NCBI RefSeq assembly: GCF_020080835.1
Contig: NC_058163.1
Span: 14,080,787 to 14,144,786, forward strand
Source of the DNA: Cotesia glomerata
Lineage: Eukaryota; Arthropoda; Insecta; Hymenoptera; Braconidae
Length of the DNA: 64,000 nucleotides
Direction of reading: 5' to 3'
Made by a program: the position numbers and the translations under genes
In this document: piece by piece, positions 11,080 to 20,723 of the stretch
Numbering within the stretch: the stretch's first letter is position 1
How the letters are laid out: each line of letters begins with the position of its first letter
The notes under the pieces: model-generated
Databases searched by the model: none
The model's input: the letters and a program-made list of their open reading frames with translations, nothing else
Told to the model about the DNA's origin: nothing

Positions 11080-12934
11080 AGAGGGGGGGGGGTAAAATGG
11101 GGTAGGGGTGGTAAAATGGGGTACCCCCAAAATTTCGTAAGAAAATTTTTTTTTTCCATAAAGCTCTTTCAGCTTCCTAAAATATATTTTAAAGTCATTT
11201 ACTACAATTTAAAAGAAAAAAAAATTTTTTAATTGAAAAAACAACAAAAAAATTTTTTTTTCTAACTTTTCTTATAGTAATTTTTATCGTAATAAATTTT
11301 TTTTCACATCGACGATTACTTTTTCTAAATTTTTCTCGCTTTACAAATGAATGATTAAAAAAAAAAAAAAAATCGGGGAGTCATTGGTTCCATGCCAGTT
11401 TTCGAAAATCAAGTTCTAATCTGATCTTCACATTTTTAAGGTCCTAGGAACTAGTTCTTAATTTCCTACGAGGATATCTGTCAGCGTGTGTGTATGTGAG
11501 TGTAAACCTCTAATGTGTCGAAGAAAAATCTTACACAGAAAGAAAAATTTCTTGACTGGAGAACAAAATTCTTGACTCAAGAAAATTTTCAAGTGCCTGA
11601 AGGAAGACTGAAGTTGTGTTGCCCGAAATAAAAATTTTTCTTGAAATTCTATTCTTGGTGGAAGTCATTTTTTCTTAATTCAAATTATCATAAATACTTG
11701 ATGCAATAAATTTTTACATTTGATCAAGATTTTTAGATACTTTTGGGAAGCAGTGCCACCTACCTCAGCGGAGAAAAAAATTTTCTCACTTTGAGAAAAT
11801 TTTTCTCTTGAATATTTGATACCCATTTTATATTATTTTAGGGTGCAATTATACATATTGAATGAAAAAAAAAGATTCAACATTATTTGATCTTCCCATT
11901 TGATATGTTAATCAATAAAAATATTAATGAAAATTTACTTCTATCTTTATATTTAATTTTTTGAAGCAAGAGACTGAATTTTCTCAAAGCAAGAAGATTT
12001 TCTTGACTTTAATAAATTTTCTTGGATCAAGATACATATTTCTTAAAACAAGAGAGTTAATTTTGTTGGAATAAGTGAAATTTCTTGTGTCAAAAAGAAA
12101 ATTTTTTTTTCGCTCAAGGAAATAATTAGGAAGAAAAATATTTTCTTGGCTCAAGTGAACCTTTTTTTCTGTGTAAACTAACCATTCTAAAAGAATGTCT
12201 TTTTCAAATAACTTCGAAATTTATTCTCGGATAATTTTTGATGTCATAATTTAACTATCAATGCTCAGAAAACTGTGTCAGAGGCCGCCAATTTCTTCAA
12301 AATCATTTGGTGGGCATGTGAGATATTTAATTTAAAAAGTAAGATCTTCAGGCTTACAAGATCATTCAACTTGAAAAAATTTTCCTGAATCCCTAAACTA
12401 AGAAAGAGAGTGCAAAAAAATTACGAATGTTTTTTTTTCGTGCTATTGCTTGGAATTGCGTGAGAACTATGTCTAAAATATTTTTCACCGGGAGATCCAA
12501 AAATTAGAATCTTCTCAAGGGAACTCTTTTTTTTATTTTGATATTATTTTTACTCAAGCGAAACCCGTCAAAAATTACTACAAAATTAAAAAATTTTTTT
12601 TGCTACCTCAATTTTTGTTAGGAGTATATTGCGTCAACTATAACAATGTTTCTTTTTTGGGTGATTTGTTCATCTCTCTGGGTTCTTTCGTAGACTTATC
12701 GATAAGAAAATTTTATTTTTTTAACGACATTTCATTTTCGGATAATGAAATTTTTTTTTCACTTTTTCAGGGGGTACCCCATTTTACCCGCAAAAAAAAA
12801 ATTTTTTTTCTACGGCAACTTGAAATTTGATTATTTTCCTTTAATTACGACTGAAAACGAGAAAAATCAGCATATTTAAGTCCTTAAAAATCATAACGGT
12901 TTCTTAAGTACTCCATTTCGCCCCCCCCTCCCCT
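11080..12934. mobile_element. ~1.85-kb inner TIR element (GGGGGTAAAATGG ends)
   Basis: The G-run followed by GTAAAATGGGGTACCCCC at 11080-11130 is mirrored by GGGTACCCCATTTTACCC at 12771-12790 and CCATTTCGCCCCCCCC at 12913-12934. The interior is A/T-rich with no supported gene and itself carries a 647-bp element. Confidence 0.5.
11531..12177. mobile_element. 647-bp non-autonomous element (TTACACAGAAA ends)
   Basis: Begins TTACACAGAAAGAAAAATTT and ends TTTTTTTCTGTGTAA; the terminal ~15 bp are near-perfect inverted repeats. The interior repeats AAGAAAATTTTC/TTCTTGACTCAAG-like phrases. It has no reading frame of note and is the innermost of the nest at 10.5-13 kb. Confidence 0.65.
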
Positions 12935-13089
12935 ATTTTCTATACATATTACTTATATATTTATTTATTTATATATTTTTTATAGATTTTTATATATTTA
13001 AAATATATTTTTTATATATTTCGAAATGTATTTTTTTTATTTTTTTTTCATGGGGGAAAAATGTTAAAATTCGGAGAAATTTAATAAAA

Positions 13090-14105
13090 AGAGTCAATTT
13101 TAAGGGTGTATCTCCGTGTCTACGGAGTAGGCTGTCTATTTACGAGTCATGAGGTCTCCTCTAAAATGTAGAACGAGTCTTAAAGAGGTTTCTTCCTATT
13201 TCAAGTCAACACCGAAGAATGAATTTTTGAAGACAAACTTCAGTAAAATAGCCACTTACAGATCTGTGCCTCGGTGCTCATGGGGTGGATCTATTAATTA
13301 TAGGTCTGGAAATCTTCGATAGAGTATACTTTTCAATTTCGATAAGTTTCTTTCCTTAATCTCCAGTGGACACAAAAAATTGAATTTTGAAAAGACAAAT
13401 TTCTGTGTAATTCGTATAAAATCGCCGACTATGGGCCCGTTTAACGGTGTCTATAGTGTAGATCTATTGATTATGGGTCTAAAAATCTTGTTTAAGCTGT
13501 ACTCTATGATTTCTATAAGTTTCCTCCTTTAATCTCAGGCGGACACCGAGGATTGAATGTTTTCAAGTCAAATTTCTTGCAAATAAGTCAAAAATCGCCT
13601 TTTACGGGGCTGTTACTCAGTGTACATGGGATTGATCGATTGATTATAGGTCTAGAAATCTTATGTAGAGTCTCCTTTATAATTATTAGATGTTTCTTTT
13701 CTTAATCACGAGTGGACACCGAGGATTAAATTTTCTAAAGTCAAATTTCGTGCGAAAAAGTCGAAAATCGCCTTTTATGGGGCTGTTACTCGGTGTCCAC
13801 GGGGTTGATTGATCGATATTGGGTCGGGAAATCTTCTGCAGATCTACTTTATGATTTCCATGAGTATCTTTTCTTAATCTCAAGTGGACACCGAGGATTA
13901 AATTTTTTAAAGTTAAATTTCTTGCAAATAAGTCAAGAATCGCCTTCTATGGGGCTGTTACTCGGTGTCCATGGGGTTGATCGATCGATTATGGGTCTCG
14001 AAATCTCGTGTAGAGTCTTCTCTATAATTATTAGAAGTTTTTTTTCTTAATTTCGAGTGGACACCGAAGATTGAATTTTTAAAGTCAAATTTCTTACAAA
14101 TAGAT
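13090..14105. repeat. ~173-bp tandem repeat array, right end (inverted)
   Basis: GGACACCGAGGATT-type landmarks occur at 13540, 13713, 13886 and 14059, exactly 173 apart, with more diverged units before them. The unit is the reverse complement of the array at 510-1660. It forms the inner part of the right inverted end of the 13.7-kb element. Confidence 0.85.
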
Positions 14106-14149
14106 AGAGTCCGTGGGATGCGTGCGTGTGACAGAGAGGTCCGACTCCG

Positions 14150-15171
14150 ACTTGTCTGTTTTTAAATTTTTAAACTAGGGAAAAATTTTTTTGCATTACT
14201 TTTCGTTCAAGCGAAAAGTACGTCGATTCTCGTATTAATTTTTTTTTATATGTCTATATGGTTCTCGGGTGCTATGGGAACGTATAATTTTCATACGCCA
14301 TCAAAGCATCTGGAAAGCGTTGTTTTCGCCGTTATCCGACATACATTTTTTTTTATTTACATTGAATTGATTCATGTAATTTCCATAAAATAGTATTGTA
14401 GAATGATTCAAAAAAAATTTTCATTTTAATAATTTTTGTTGATAAAACCAGAAATTTTTTATCACTGTTATAATAATTCTTTGGATATTTGGGTAATAAA
14501 ATAATATTGTAGAATGATACAAAAAAATTTTCATCCTACTAATATTTGTTGATCAATCCAGATTTTTTTTTATAATTTTAATAATAATTTCATGGACAGT
14601 TGGGTAATTTTTAGCAACTCGAATAAAAAAAAATTTATTTTTATATATTGTTCATAAAAAATGCATTTAACAATTATTATGGTCTATATTCATCAATCGA
14701 CTATATCCAAGAATTTTTTGGTTTACTCAAACGCGTATCATAAATCATTTCATACTTCCTAACAATTAATGAAAATGGAATTCTGAATTTTTTTAAATTA
14801 TTTGTTACTATTACTATATTAATTTACTGTTACTGTTACTATATTAATTTTATTTCTTCAGAAACACTCATAACTACGTTGACCCATGTTATTATTTTTT
14901 ATTCAGCTTTATTCTTTTTAATTATTTATTCGAGTTAACAATCGAGTATTCTTTATGACAAAAGATTTATATTTTTTATTCATCTATTCGATTCATTTCA
15001 AGAGCCGCCATCTAGAGTGAGAACTCATTTATACATTTCACAGGCGGCCTGGAATCACGGACTATTTTTCTTGGCGGAGTAAGCGATTATTCGGCCGTGC
15101 TACAAATTTTACGTGGTAGAGGGGGAGAATCCCGAACAAACCCGAGGTTCATTCTCTTGGTGGGACGACTA
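14150..15171. other. AT-rich non-coding DNA with a ~111-bp duplication
   Basis: No gene is supported. TATTGTAGAATGATTCAAAA near 14392 recurs with two changes near 14503, marking two tandem units of about 111 bp. The last ~170 bases (15000-15170) are less AT-rich and border the LINE fragment. Confidence 0.5.
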
Positions 15172-15545
15172 TAGGTACCACATCTGCACTTTTTAAAGCA
15201 TTCGGCCAAATACCATTGCTAATACAAATATTAAAAATGTGTTCTAGTGGAGTACTTATATCTTTAGAAATAGTTTTAAGAACTTTACTGTTAATCCCAT
15301 CAATACCACCTACTTTATCTTTCATATCACGTATAGTAGCTTCAATTTCTTTTTGGTTTGTCGGTAGTAGAAAGAGACTATCATTTACATTTGGGGTGTT
15401 TTTCTCTATATTACAATCAATAATATTAATATTACTAGCTAAATTAGCACCTATATCAGCAAAAAAATCATTGAATGTATTTGCAATGACTTTTTTGGTA
15501 GTTAACACCTCCTCATTACATACTATAGAATTAATTTCGATGTCA
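15172..15545 (-). pseudogene. Non-LTR retrotransposon reverse transcriptase, N-terminal fragment
   Basis: The minus frame reads ...ANTFNDFFADIGANLA..., ...GGIDGINSKVLK..., ...PLEHIFNICISNGIWPN..., the linker and first RT motifs of CR1/Jockey-type LINE reverse transcriptases. It starts abruptly at 15545, where a YqaJ frame of an ISL2EU element begins, and is cut off at 15172 before RT motifs 2-7. It is most simply the continuation of the LINE at 18036-19561, split by the ISL2EU element. Confidence 0.75.
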
Positions 15546-15970
15546 ATGTAGTATCCATTGGCTTATTTGTAAAATCACTTCAATCATGGCTGTGCGCCAG
15601 TGTTGATGGCATAGTCGTTAAGAATGGTGAAGTAATTAAAGTTTTGGAGATTAAGTGTCCTGCCACGTGTTCATCTAAACCAATATTTGATGAAAAAGCG
15701 AATAAATTTAACGTAAAATATTTAGAATTCCAAGGAAATGAAGCTAGTCTGAAAAAAAGCCACATTTATTATACTCAGTGTCAAGTCCAAATGTATGTCG
15801 TTAGTTTAGATTTATGTGATTTATTTATTTGGTCACCAAAGGGAAGTTATGTAGTTACTTTGAAAAGAGATGAACAATTTTTAACTAGTCTTATTCCAAA
15901 GCTAAAGCTTTTTTATTTTCATTACTATTTGAAAGTCCTAGTCAATAGACAAAAAGAAAACATCGTTTAA
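15545..15970 (+). pseudogene. YqaJ-type viral-recombinase-like nuclease, 5'-truncated
   Basis: The open frame runs from the LINE junction to a stop at 15970 with no ATG at its proper start. Visible motifs are WLCASVDG (the catalytic-Asp loop; family usual is ASPDG), VLEIKCP (the E-x-K motif) and HIYYTQCQVQMYV (the conserved Gln helix), then LFIWSPKG. These are the active-site elements of the YqaJ/PD-(D/E)XK exonuclease fold. In ISL2EU elements the nuclease is thought to help transposition by an unknown step. The N-terminal third is missing, lost with the left end of the element. The catalytic part is otherwise uninterrupted. Confidence 0.8.
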
Positions 15971-16100
15971 ATAATTTATAATACTTTATATTTTTATTAA
16001 TTATTTACTTAAGTTAATAATGTGTGCCTTACTTGTCATTATAAAATGTTATAACAAATTATTCGTTAAACCTCAACTTGATATTAAAATTAAACAAATT

Positions 16101-17913
16101 TTATAAATTTTTCGTAATAATTGTACTAATTAAATTATCTTTGCTTTCCTTAGTTTCATTGACTTTAATTATAGGTGGTTGTAAGTTAACTAAAACGCAG
16201 CACATGAACACTATAGCATCACTATAAGGTAGCAAGTCGATTGTAAATTTATCTACGATTTTGTACGTGCGAATCCTTTGCATAACTCTTTCAATATGAA
16301 TTCTCACATTTGCAACTTGATATGTTTCTTCTACCTGTTCTGCTGTAAATGTTTTATTGTATAAAAAAGGTGGCATAACCATTAATATTCCTTTCCCGTC
16401 TTCATCAAGGACATTTTAATTTGGGGGAACCCTTTATCAGCGAGTACCAAGTCACCAGGTTCGAGCAAGTCCAAAAAACCACAAGTACTTGTTATTTGTG
16501 AATCCGTAGATTTACCACCATAACAGCGTGAAATAAAAGATATATATCCAGACGGAGTACAACCGACTAGAACTTTCAAGCGGAATCCTTTTTTGTATCG
16601 AGAATAGAACTGGACTCGGTGTTTAATTTTTGATGACTGTTCAACATGGAACTCCGTACAATCAATGATTACACGGCAATTTTTGTATGAGTCCTTGAAA
16701 ACGTCGGGCATCATTGCACGAATTGTCTCCTTAGATGGCCACGAAACAAAATTTCTGCATGAACCAGCTAAATATACCAGAGTGTCGGTGAAAATAGTTG
16801 ATATTGTAGTTCGATGCAGTCTGAATAAAGCACCTAATGCTGTGAATGTTAAACCAGTTCTCATTTTCACTAAAAAAATGAAAAGACGATCTTCCATTGA
16901 TACTTTCTGTCGATTATCAAATTTTGTTCTTAATAACATGTTCAATAAAAGTTTGAATGTTTCAAGGCTAACTCCACATAGATCACGTACTTCATCAACC
17001 GTATCTTTCACTGACGAATAGCCATGAAATCCTGTTTTACATGCTTCAGAGGGTTTAAAAGTGTCACTTATATTTGGACTAGGATTTATTTTGTTTTTTC
17101 GTGGTATGTATATTTGTGTTTCAGCATCACAAACATTTGAACTTCGATGATTAATACAAATAAAAATGGTATTGCTTTTGTAAAAATTTCCGGTGTCATC
17201 ATCATCATCAGATAAAAAATTTACGCCGGTTTCTGCATCACAAGTTGTTTGGTTAACAGGAGTAGAATTTTCATCTTGGAGATTTTCATCTTGGAAATTT
17301 AAATTTTTCAATAACTGTCGAGCCTTTGATACTTTTGATTCTTTAATATTTGAATTACAGATACTTGAATTTATCGTACTCCTTTTTATACGTCTTTGGA
17401 ACCTAACAAAAAATTTTTTAAATAATTATTGTGCATATGAATTATTAACTGTTCAAATAAAATTAGTTACCGATTAACTGAAGACGTAGCTTTTTGCATT
17501 GTTTTTTTTGAGCAATCAAATACAGTAGGAATGTAACTTGGACTTTCTGGATGATCTGATTTTTTACATCCAGCAAAATGATAACTACAAATTCTACTCC
17601 GTTTTTGTGGAGTCCAAGGTGATCCGTCCGCTCTAAAATTTTTCAATTAAATTAATATAAACATTAATATTTATGGTTATTATATTTTTTTATCTGATAT
17701 CATTGAAATTAATTTTATAAATATTATTTTCAGGTTTTGTACTTACTCAAATTTTTTCACTGCTTTCAACCACAATTGACGCTTTTCAACTTTATGCGGA
17801 TAGTTTGGGTTATTTGAGGGAAAACTATAAAATTCATATTTACAATTCCTTGTAGTATTGCTACAATTTTTTACACAGCACTTCAAAAGTTCTTTTGGAT
17901 TTGATGAACCCAT
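16101..17913 (-). pseudogene. THAP-domain DDE_4 (Harbinger/ISL2EU) transposase, frameshifted
   Basis: Exons on the minus strand: 17747-17913 (ATG at 17913), 17471-17632 and 16101-17402. Exons 1 and 2 make a THAP zinc finger: Cys pair in CCVKNCS and Cys/His in ICSYHF, DNA-binding in this family. The long exon has an HTH (FTALGALFRLHRTT), then the catalytic core: first Asp in VIIDCTEF, second in DLVLADKGF, Glu in IHIERVMQR. Around 16400-16415 the frame slips by one base: the first reading ends in KTGKEY-stop while the next frame resumes with MVMPPFLYNK. One frameshift thus separates the last ~90 residues including the catalytic Glu. Otherwise well preserved. Confidence 0.85.
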
Positions 17914-18035
17914 ACTTTACTATGACACTTTTATGAGTTTAAAATAATTAATTAAACAACTGTTTATTTCATTAAAATACACGTAAATACATGCGGACAT
18001 ATGTTTACTAATGACGTAAACTGGGTATGAAGTTC

Positions 18036-19561
18036 TCAAAAGCGTAACCTATGGCGCTGGGGTAGTTGCCCTCGGAGCGAATTGCAACACTTTTTAGCCC
18101 TTTCACATTCATAATTATTTTTTGCTCGCTTAATAAGTTTATACAATATTTTACAGTATTCATTATAGTCATTTTTCAGTTTATTGTTGTTTTTATCCCG
18201 TTTGTATATGTTATATAACAGTTCCTTAGTTTTACAAGAATTCATTATGCCTTTAGTAATCCAATTACTACGAGCTTTGTTATTATTTTTTTTCATTTTC
18301 TTAGTTCTAGACGCATTTTTTATTAATTGTTTTAATTTAATAATAAAGACATCAAAGAATTCATTCGGATTATTAATCTGCAATGAGCTTGCCCAATCAA
18401 CCGTCTTACTAAGAATTTCTAACTTTTCATAATCTGAGACAGTAAACTCTTGCTTAAAAATATTATTATTCTTAATAGAGACCCCAATCGTCATAAAAAT
18501 AGGAAAGTGGTCAGTAAAGATATTAGTATACGTAAAAGATTTGATGTCCCTGAAAGCTGATTTTACAAAAATATTATCGATACATGAGCCCCCAGATTCA
18601 CTTGGCCTCGTAGTTCCATTGAATTATGGTTGATACCCCGCTTCGAGAAAAGTAGATACAAAAGAATTAGTTACAGAATCCATGTTAAGCAAGTTAAAGT
18701 TAAAATCACCAGCTATAATGTGATTCTTTCCATGTTTATTAATTACGGAAGCCATATTAAAGCAAATTTTAAGGGAGTTGGGAAAGAACGGATAGGGGAA
18801 AGGGGGGGGGGACCTACTCAGCGGGAATTTTTTCGTAATTGAAAAAATAATCAGACAGCCCAGACTGGGAATCGAACCCAGATCTCTCGGTTACGCGCCA
18901 AGGGCTCTACCAGTTAAGCTATCCGAGACAAGTACTGACTACTTTATTCAGTCACGTATATAAGACCCACCGAGCAAACAACGCCACCGTCCATCTTACG
19001 GTAAAGAGCCATATTAAAGCAAATTTTAAGGGAGTTGGGAAAGAACGGATAGGGGAAAGGGGGGGGGGACCTACTCAGCGGGAATTTTTCCGTAATCGGT
19101 TAATTTTCTAAATAATCAGACACTAAATTAATGAAATTTTCTTTACTAATGTCATGACATCTGTAAATCCCAGACACTTTTATATTTTTATTATTTTTTA
19201 ACTCAATAAGAACTGAAACTATTTTTAAGTTATCAATAATTTCAGTCATAGAACTATATTTTAATGATTTTTTTACATATATTATCACCCCATCAGCTCT
19301 ATTTATGGAGCTGTAATTATAGAAGCAATCATAATTTTCTATGGCAAAGAACATATAACACGGTAGTACCCATGTTTTAGAGCAAATAACTATGTCCGGT
19401 TTCACAGTTAAATTTTCTATAAACAGTTCAAGTTTAGTAAAGTTAGAGTTTAAACTTCTCACATTTAAATGCACTATTAATAATTTTTCCTCCTGAAGTG
19501 AGCCATTCAGACTATCTAAATCACTATAGATCTCTTCAATTTGCATATAATTATCATCCAT
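18036..19561 (-). pseudogene. Non-LTR retrotransposon ORF2, endonuclease part, disrupted
   Basis: From 19561 the minus frame shows LLIVHLNVRSLNSN and KPDIVICSKTWV, the first motifs of an AP-type LINE endonuclease; it stops at 19100 beside a SINE. The other side (18612-18090) continues with CIDNIFVKS and FTDHFPIFMTIGV, the SxDH end of the endonuclease, then the basic linker KARSNWITKGIMNSCKTKELLY that precedes the RT. Stops and a frameshift occur near 18630-18700. The RT start lies beyond the ISL2EU insertion at 15172-15545. CR1/Jockey group by motif; clade not certain. Confidence 0.75.
18751..19096 (-). mobile_element. tRNA-derived SINE with ~88-bp direct repeats
   Basis: Read on the minus strand, 18859-18930 has tRNA-like A box (TAGCTTAACTGGTAGAGC) and B box (GGTTCGATTCCC), and a 5-bp anticodon stem with loop CGCGTAA (nominal CGT). 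The outer stem does not pair and the sequence runs on into a SINE body with a C10 run, so it is a SINE promoter head rather than a gene. The body (GCCATATTAAAG...TTCGTAAT) occurs twice as direct copies at 18751-18838 and 19008-19096, 257 bp apart. It interrupts the LINE endonuclease. Confidence 0.75.
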
Positions 19562-19680
19562 CGAAAATGATAAATGTCCAATAATTTAGGTTATTGCTTT
19601 GGTGTAACACCAACTTTACCTAGGTGAACCGGTATAGTAGGTTGTAGAGGATAGTCAGTGAAAATGATAGTCGTTTCATA

Positions 19681-20719
19681 TCCGTTGAAGATATGAAACG
19701 AGAAATATGGGCCACGTACTTGCATGAAATTTCAACTGATAAGAAGCCTCAGCACATGAATTGCCCTCCTGGACCAGACAGCTGGTGCAAGTGGCAGAAA
19801 GGAGCGGCCGAAGGAACTGAGGATGACTTTCACCATGAAAATCCACCCCTAACTGATAAGGTTTTAAAAGTTATGAAACCTATTTACGAATGCTTATCAG
19901 ATGATTCTTTATTAGAACGTTGCTTGGGCAGCGAAACTCAAAATAACAACGTGTCAAAATAGCAACGCAGTAAGGATTGAACGGTCTGAGGTTTGAGCTT
20001 CAGATGCTTCAAAAGAGGAAAGAACTGCTCGTTATACAGAGAGAAATGCTGAAAACAGTCAATATGAAGAAGAGGAAGGCCCAATGTATGAAGCTGGGAT
20101 GGCTGAGTAAGAGAATGTAAGTTATACGTACTATTTTATCAGTTACGCTGCCTGAAACTGAACGTTAAACTTTAAACGCGTTTTTCTCGAAACTATTTTT
20201 TTTCGATACGGTGATGCAGATATCTTAGGTTCTAATCAGCCGATTTACTTGAAATTCAACATGAATATTCTTCAATTATCTCGCTTTCGCACTAACCAAT
20301 AAAAATTAAAAATTTCAAATTTGTAATATTTTTCAAAAATTGGAGGAAGTTGAAAAATGAGTAAAAAAATCGACTTCTATTTTTAAACAGCCGCCATTTT
20401 GTAAAAAAAATTTTTTTTTTAAGTTTTGTTGATTTGTGCGACAATGACATTTGTACTGATCAATAATTTGGTATTGTTTTTTTTCAGATGAATAAAAAGG
20501 GAGAAATCCTTTTCACGAGGACAAGGCCCTTTTTTTTCTCTACTTCAAGGACTTATATGTTTTGAAAATTTATTTTTTTTTTTGAAATGTATTTTTTTGT
20601 ATTCTTGAAATATCAATAAACAAATGATAAAAAATTGTATAGTAAAAATATTAACTGCTTCTTTTATATTAATTGCCAAAAAACGCTCGAAATGCAGACC
20701 TCTAGACTAGAATACCCCC
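19681..20719 (+). pseudogene. Truncated, internally deleted Kolobok-type transposase copy
   Basis: The frame from 19693 (REIWATYLHEISTDKKPQH, ...SSW-like CKWQ, LLERCLGSETQNNN) parallels the C-terminal third of the intact transposase at 35487-37232. Directly after SETQNNN about 180 bases are missing, taking the catalytic Glu with them, and in-frame stops follow. The right end is kept: ...GACTAGAATACCCCC at 20705-20719 followed by TTAA (20720-20723), the same terminus as at 37834. The left half is absent; LINE-associated sequence begins directly upstream. Confidence 0.85.
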
Positions 20720-20723
20720 TTAA

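Larger units (their letters stand above)
10567..13056. mobile_element. ~2.5-kb TIR element (CCCCC.TGAAAAAAAAA ends)
   Basis: CCCCCGTGAAAAAAAAATAT at 10567 is matched by the reverse complement of the sequence ending ...CATGGGGG at 13056; similarity runs inwards for about 65 bp including the ATATTTCGAAATACATA-type block. It interrupts a CACTGTAAAAAA-family element at 10566. It contains three smaller inverted-repeat structures and no transposase, so it is non-autonomous or decayed. Confidence 0.65.
413..14149 (-). mobile_element. ~13.7-kb transposon with long inverted repeat-array ends and a transposase-protease fusion gene
   Basis: The element is delimited by inverted similarity. The sequence at 413-455 (GGTCGGACCTCTGTG... 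then ACACGCATTCCACGG) reappears reverse-complemented at 14111-14149, and immediately inside each lies an array of the same ~173-bp repeat, in opposite orientation (about 510-1660 and 13090-14105). So each end is an inverted terminal region of roughly 1.1 kb made of tandem units. Between them sits one multi-exon minus-strand gene (7331 down to 1809) and about 6 kb of non-coding DNA filled with smaller TIR elements. The outermost bases and the target duplication cannot be fixed by eye. An alternative is two unrelated satellite arrays that happen to be inverted, but the matching unique flank argues for a true element end. Confidence 0.65.
15545..18040. mobile_element. ISL2EU-type (Harbinger-like) DNA transposon inserted in a LINE
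   Basis: A YqaJ nuclease frame (+, 15545-15970) and a THAP-DDE transposase (-, 16101-17913) converge, the two-gene arrangement known for ISL2EU elements. The left side lacks the start of YqaJ and any visible terminus, so that end is deleted. The region at 18036-18094 (GCGCTGGGGTAGTTGCCCTC) may include the right terminus. The same LINE reads on both sides. Confidence 0.7.

Noticed and set aside
18859..18930. Functional tRNA gene (nominal Thr)
   Set aside because: The acceptor stem does not pair and the sequence continues into a repeated SINE body.
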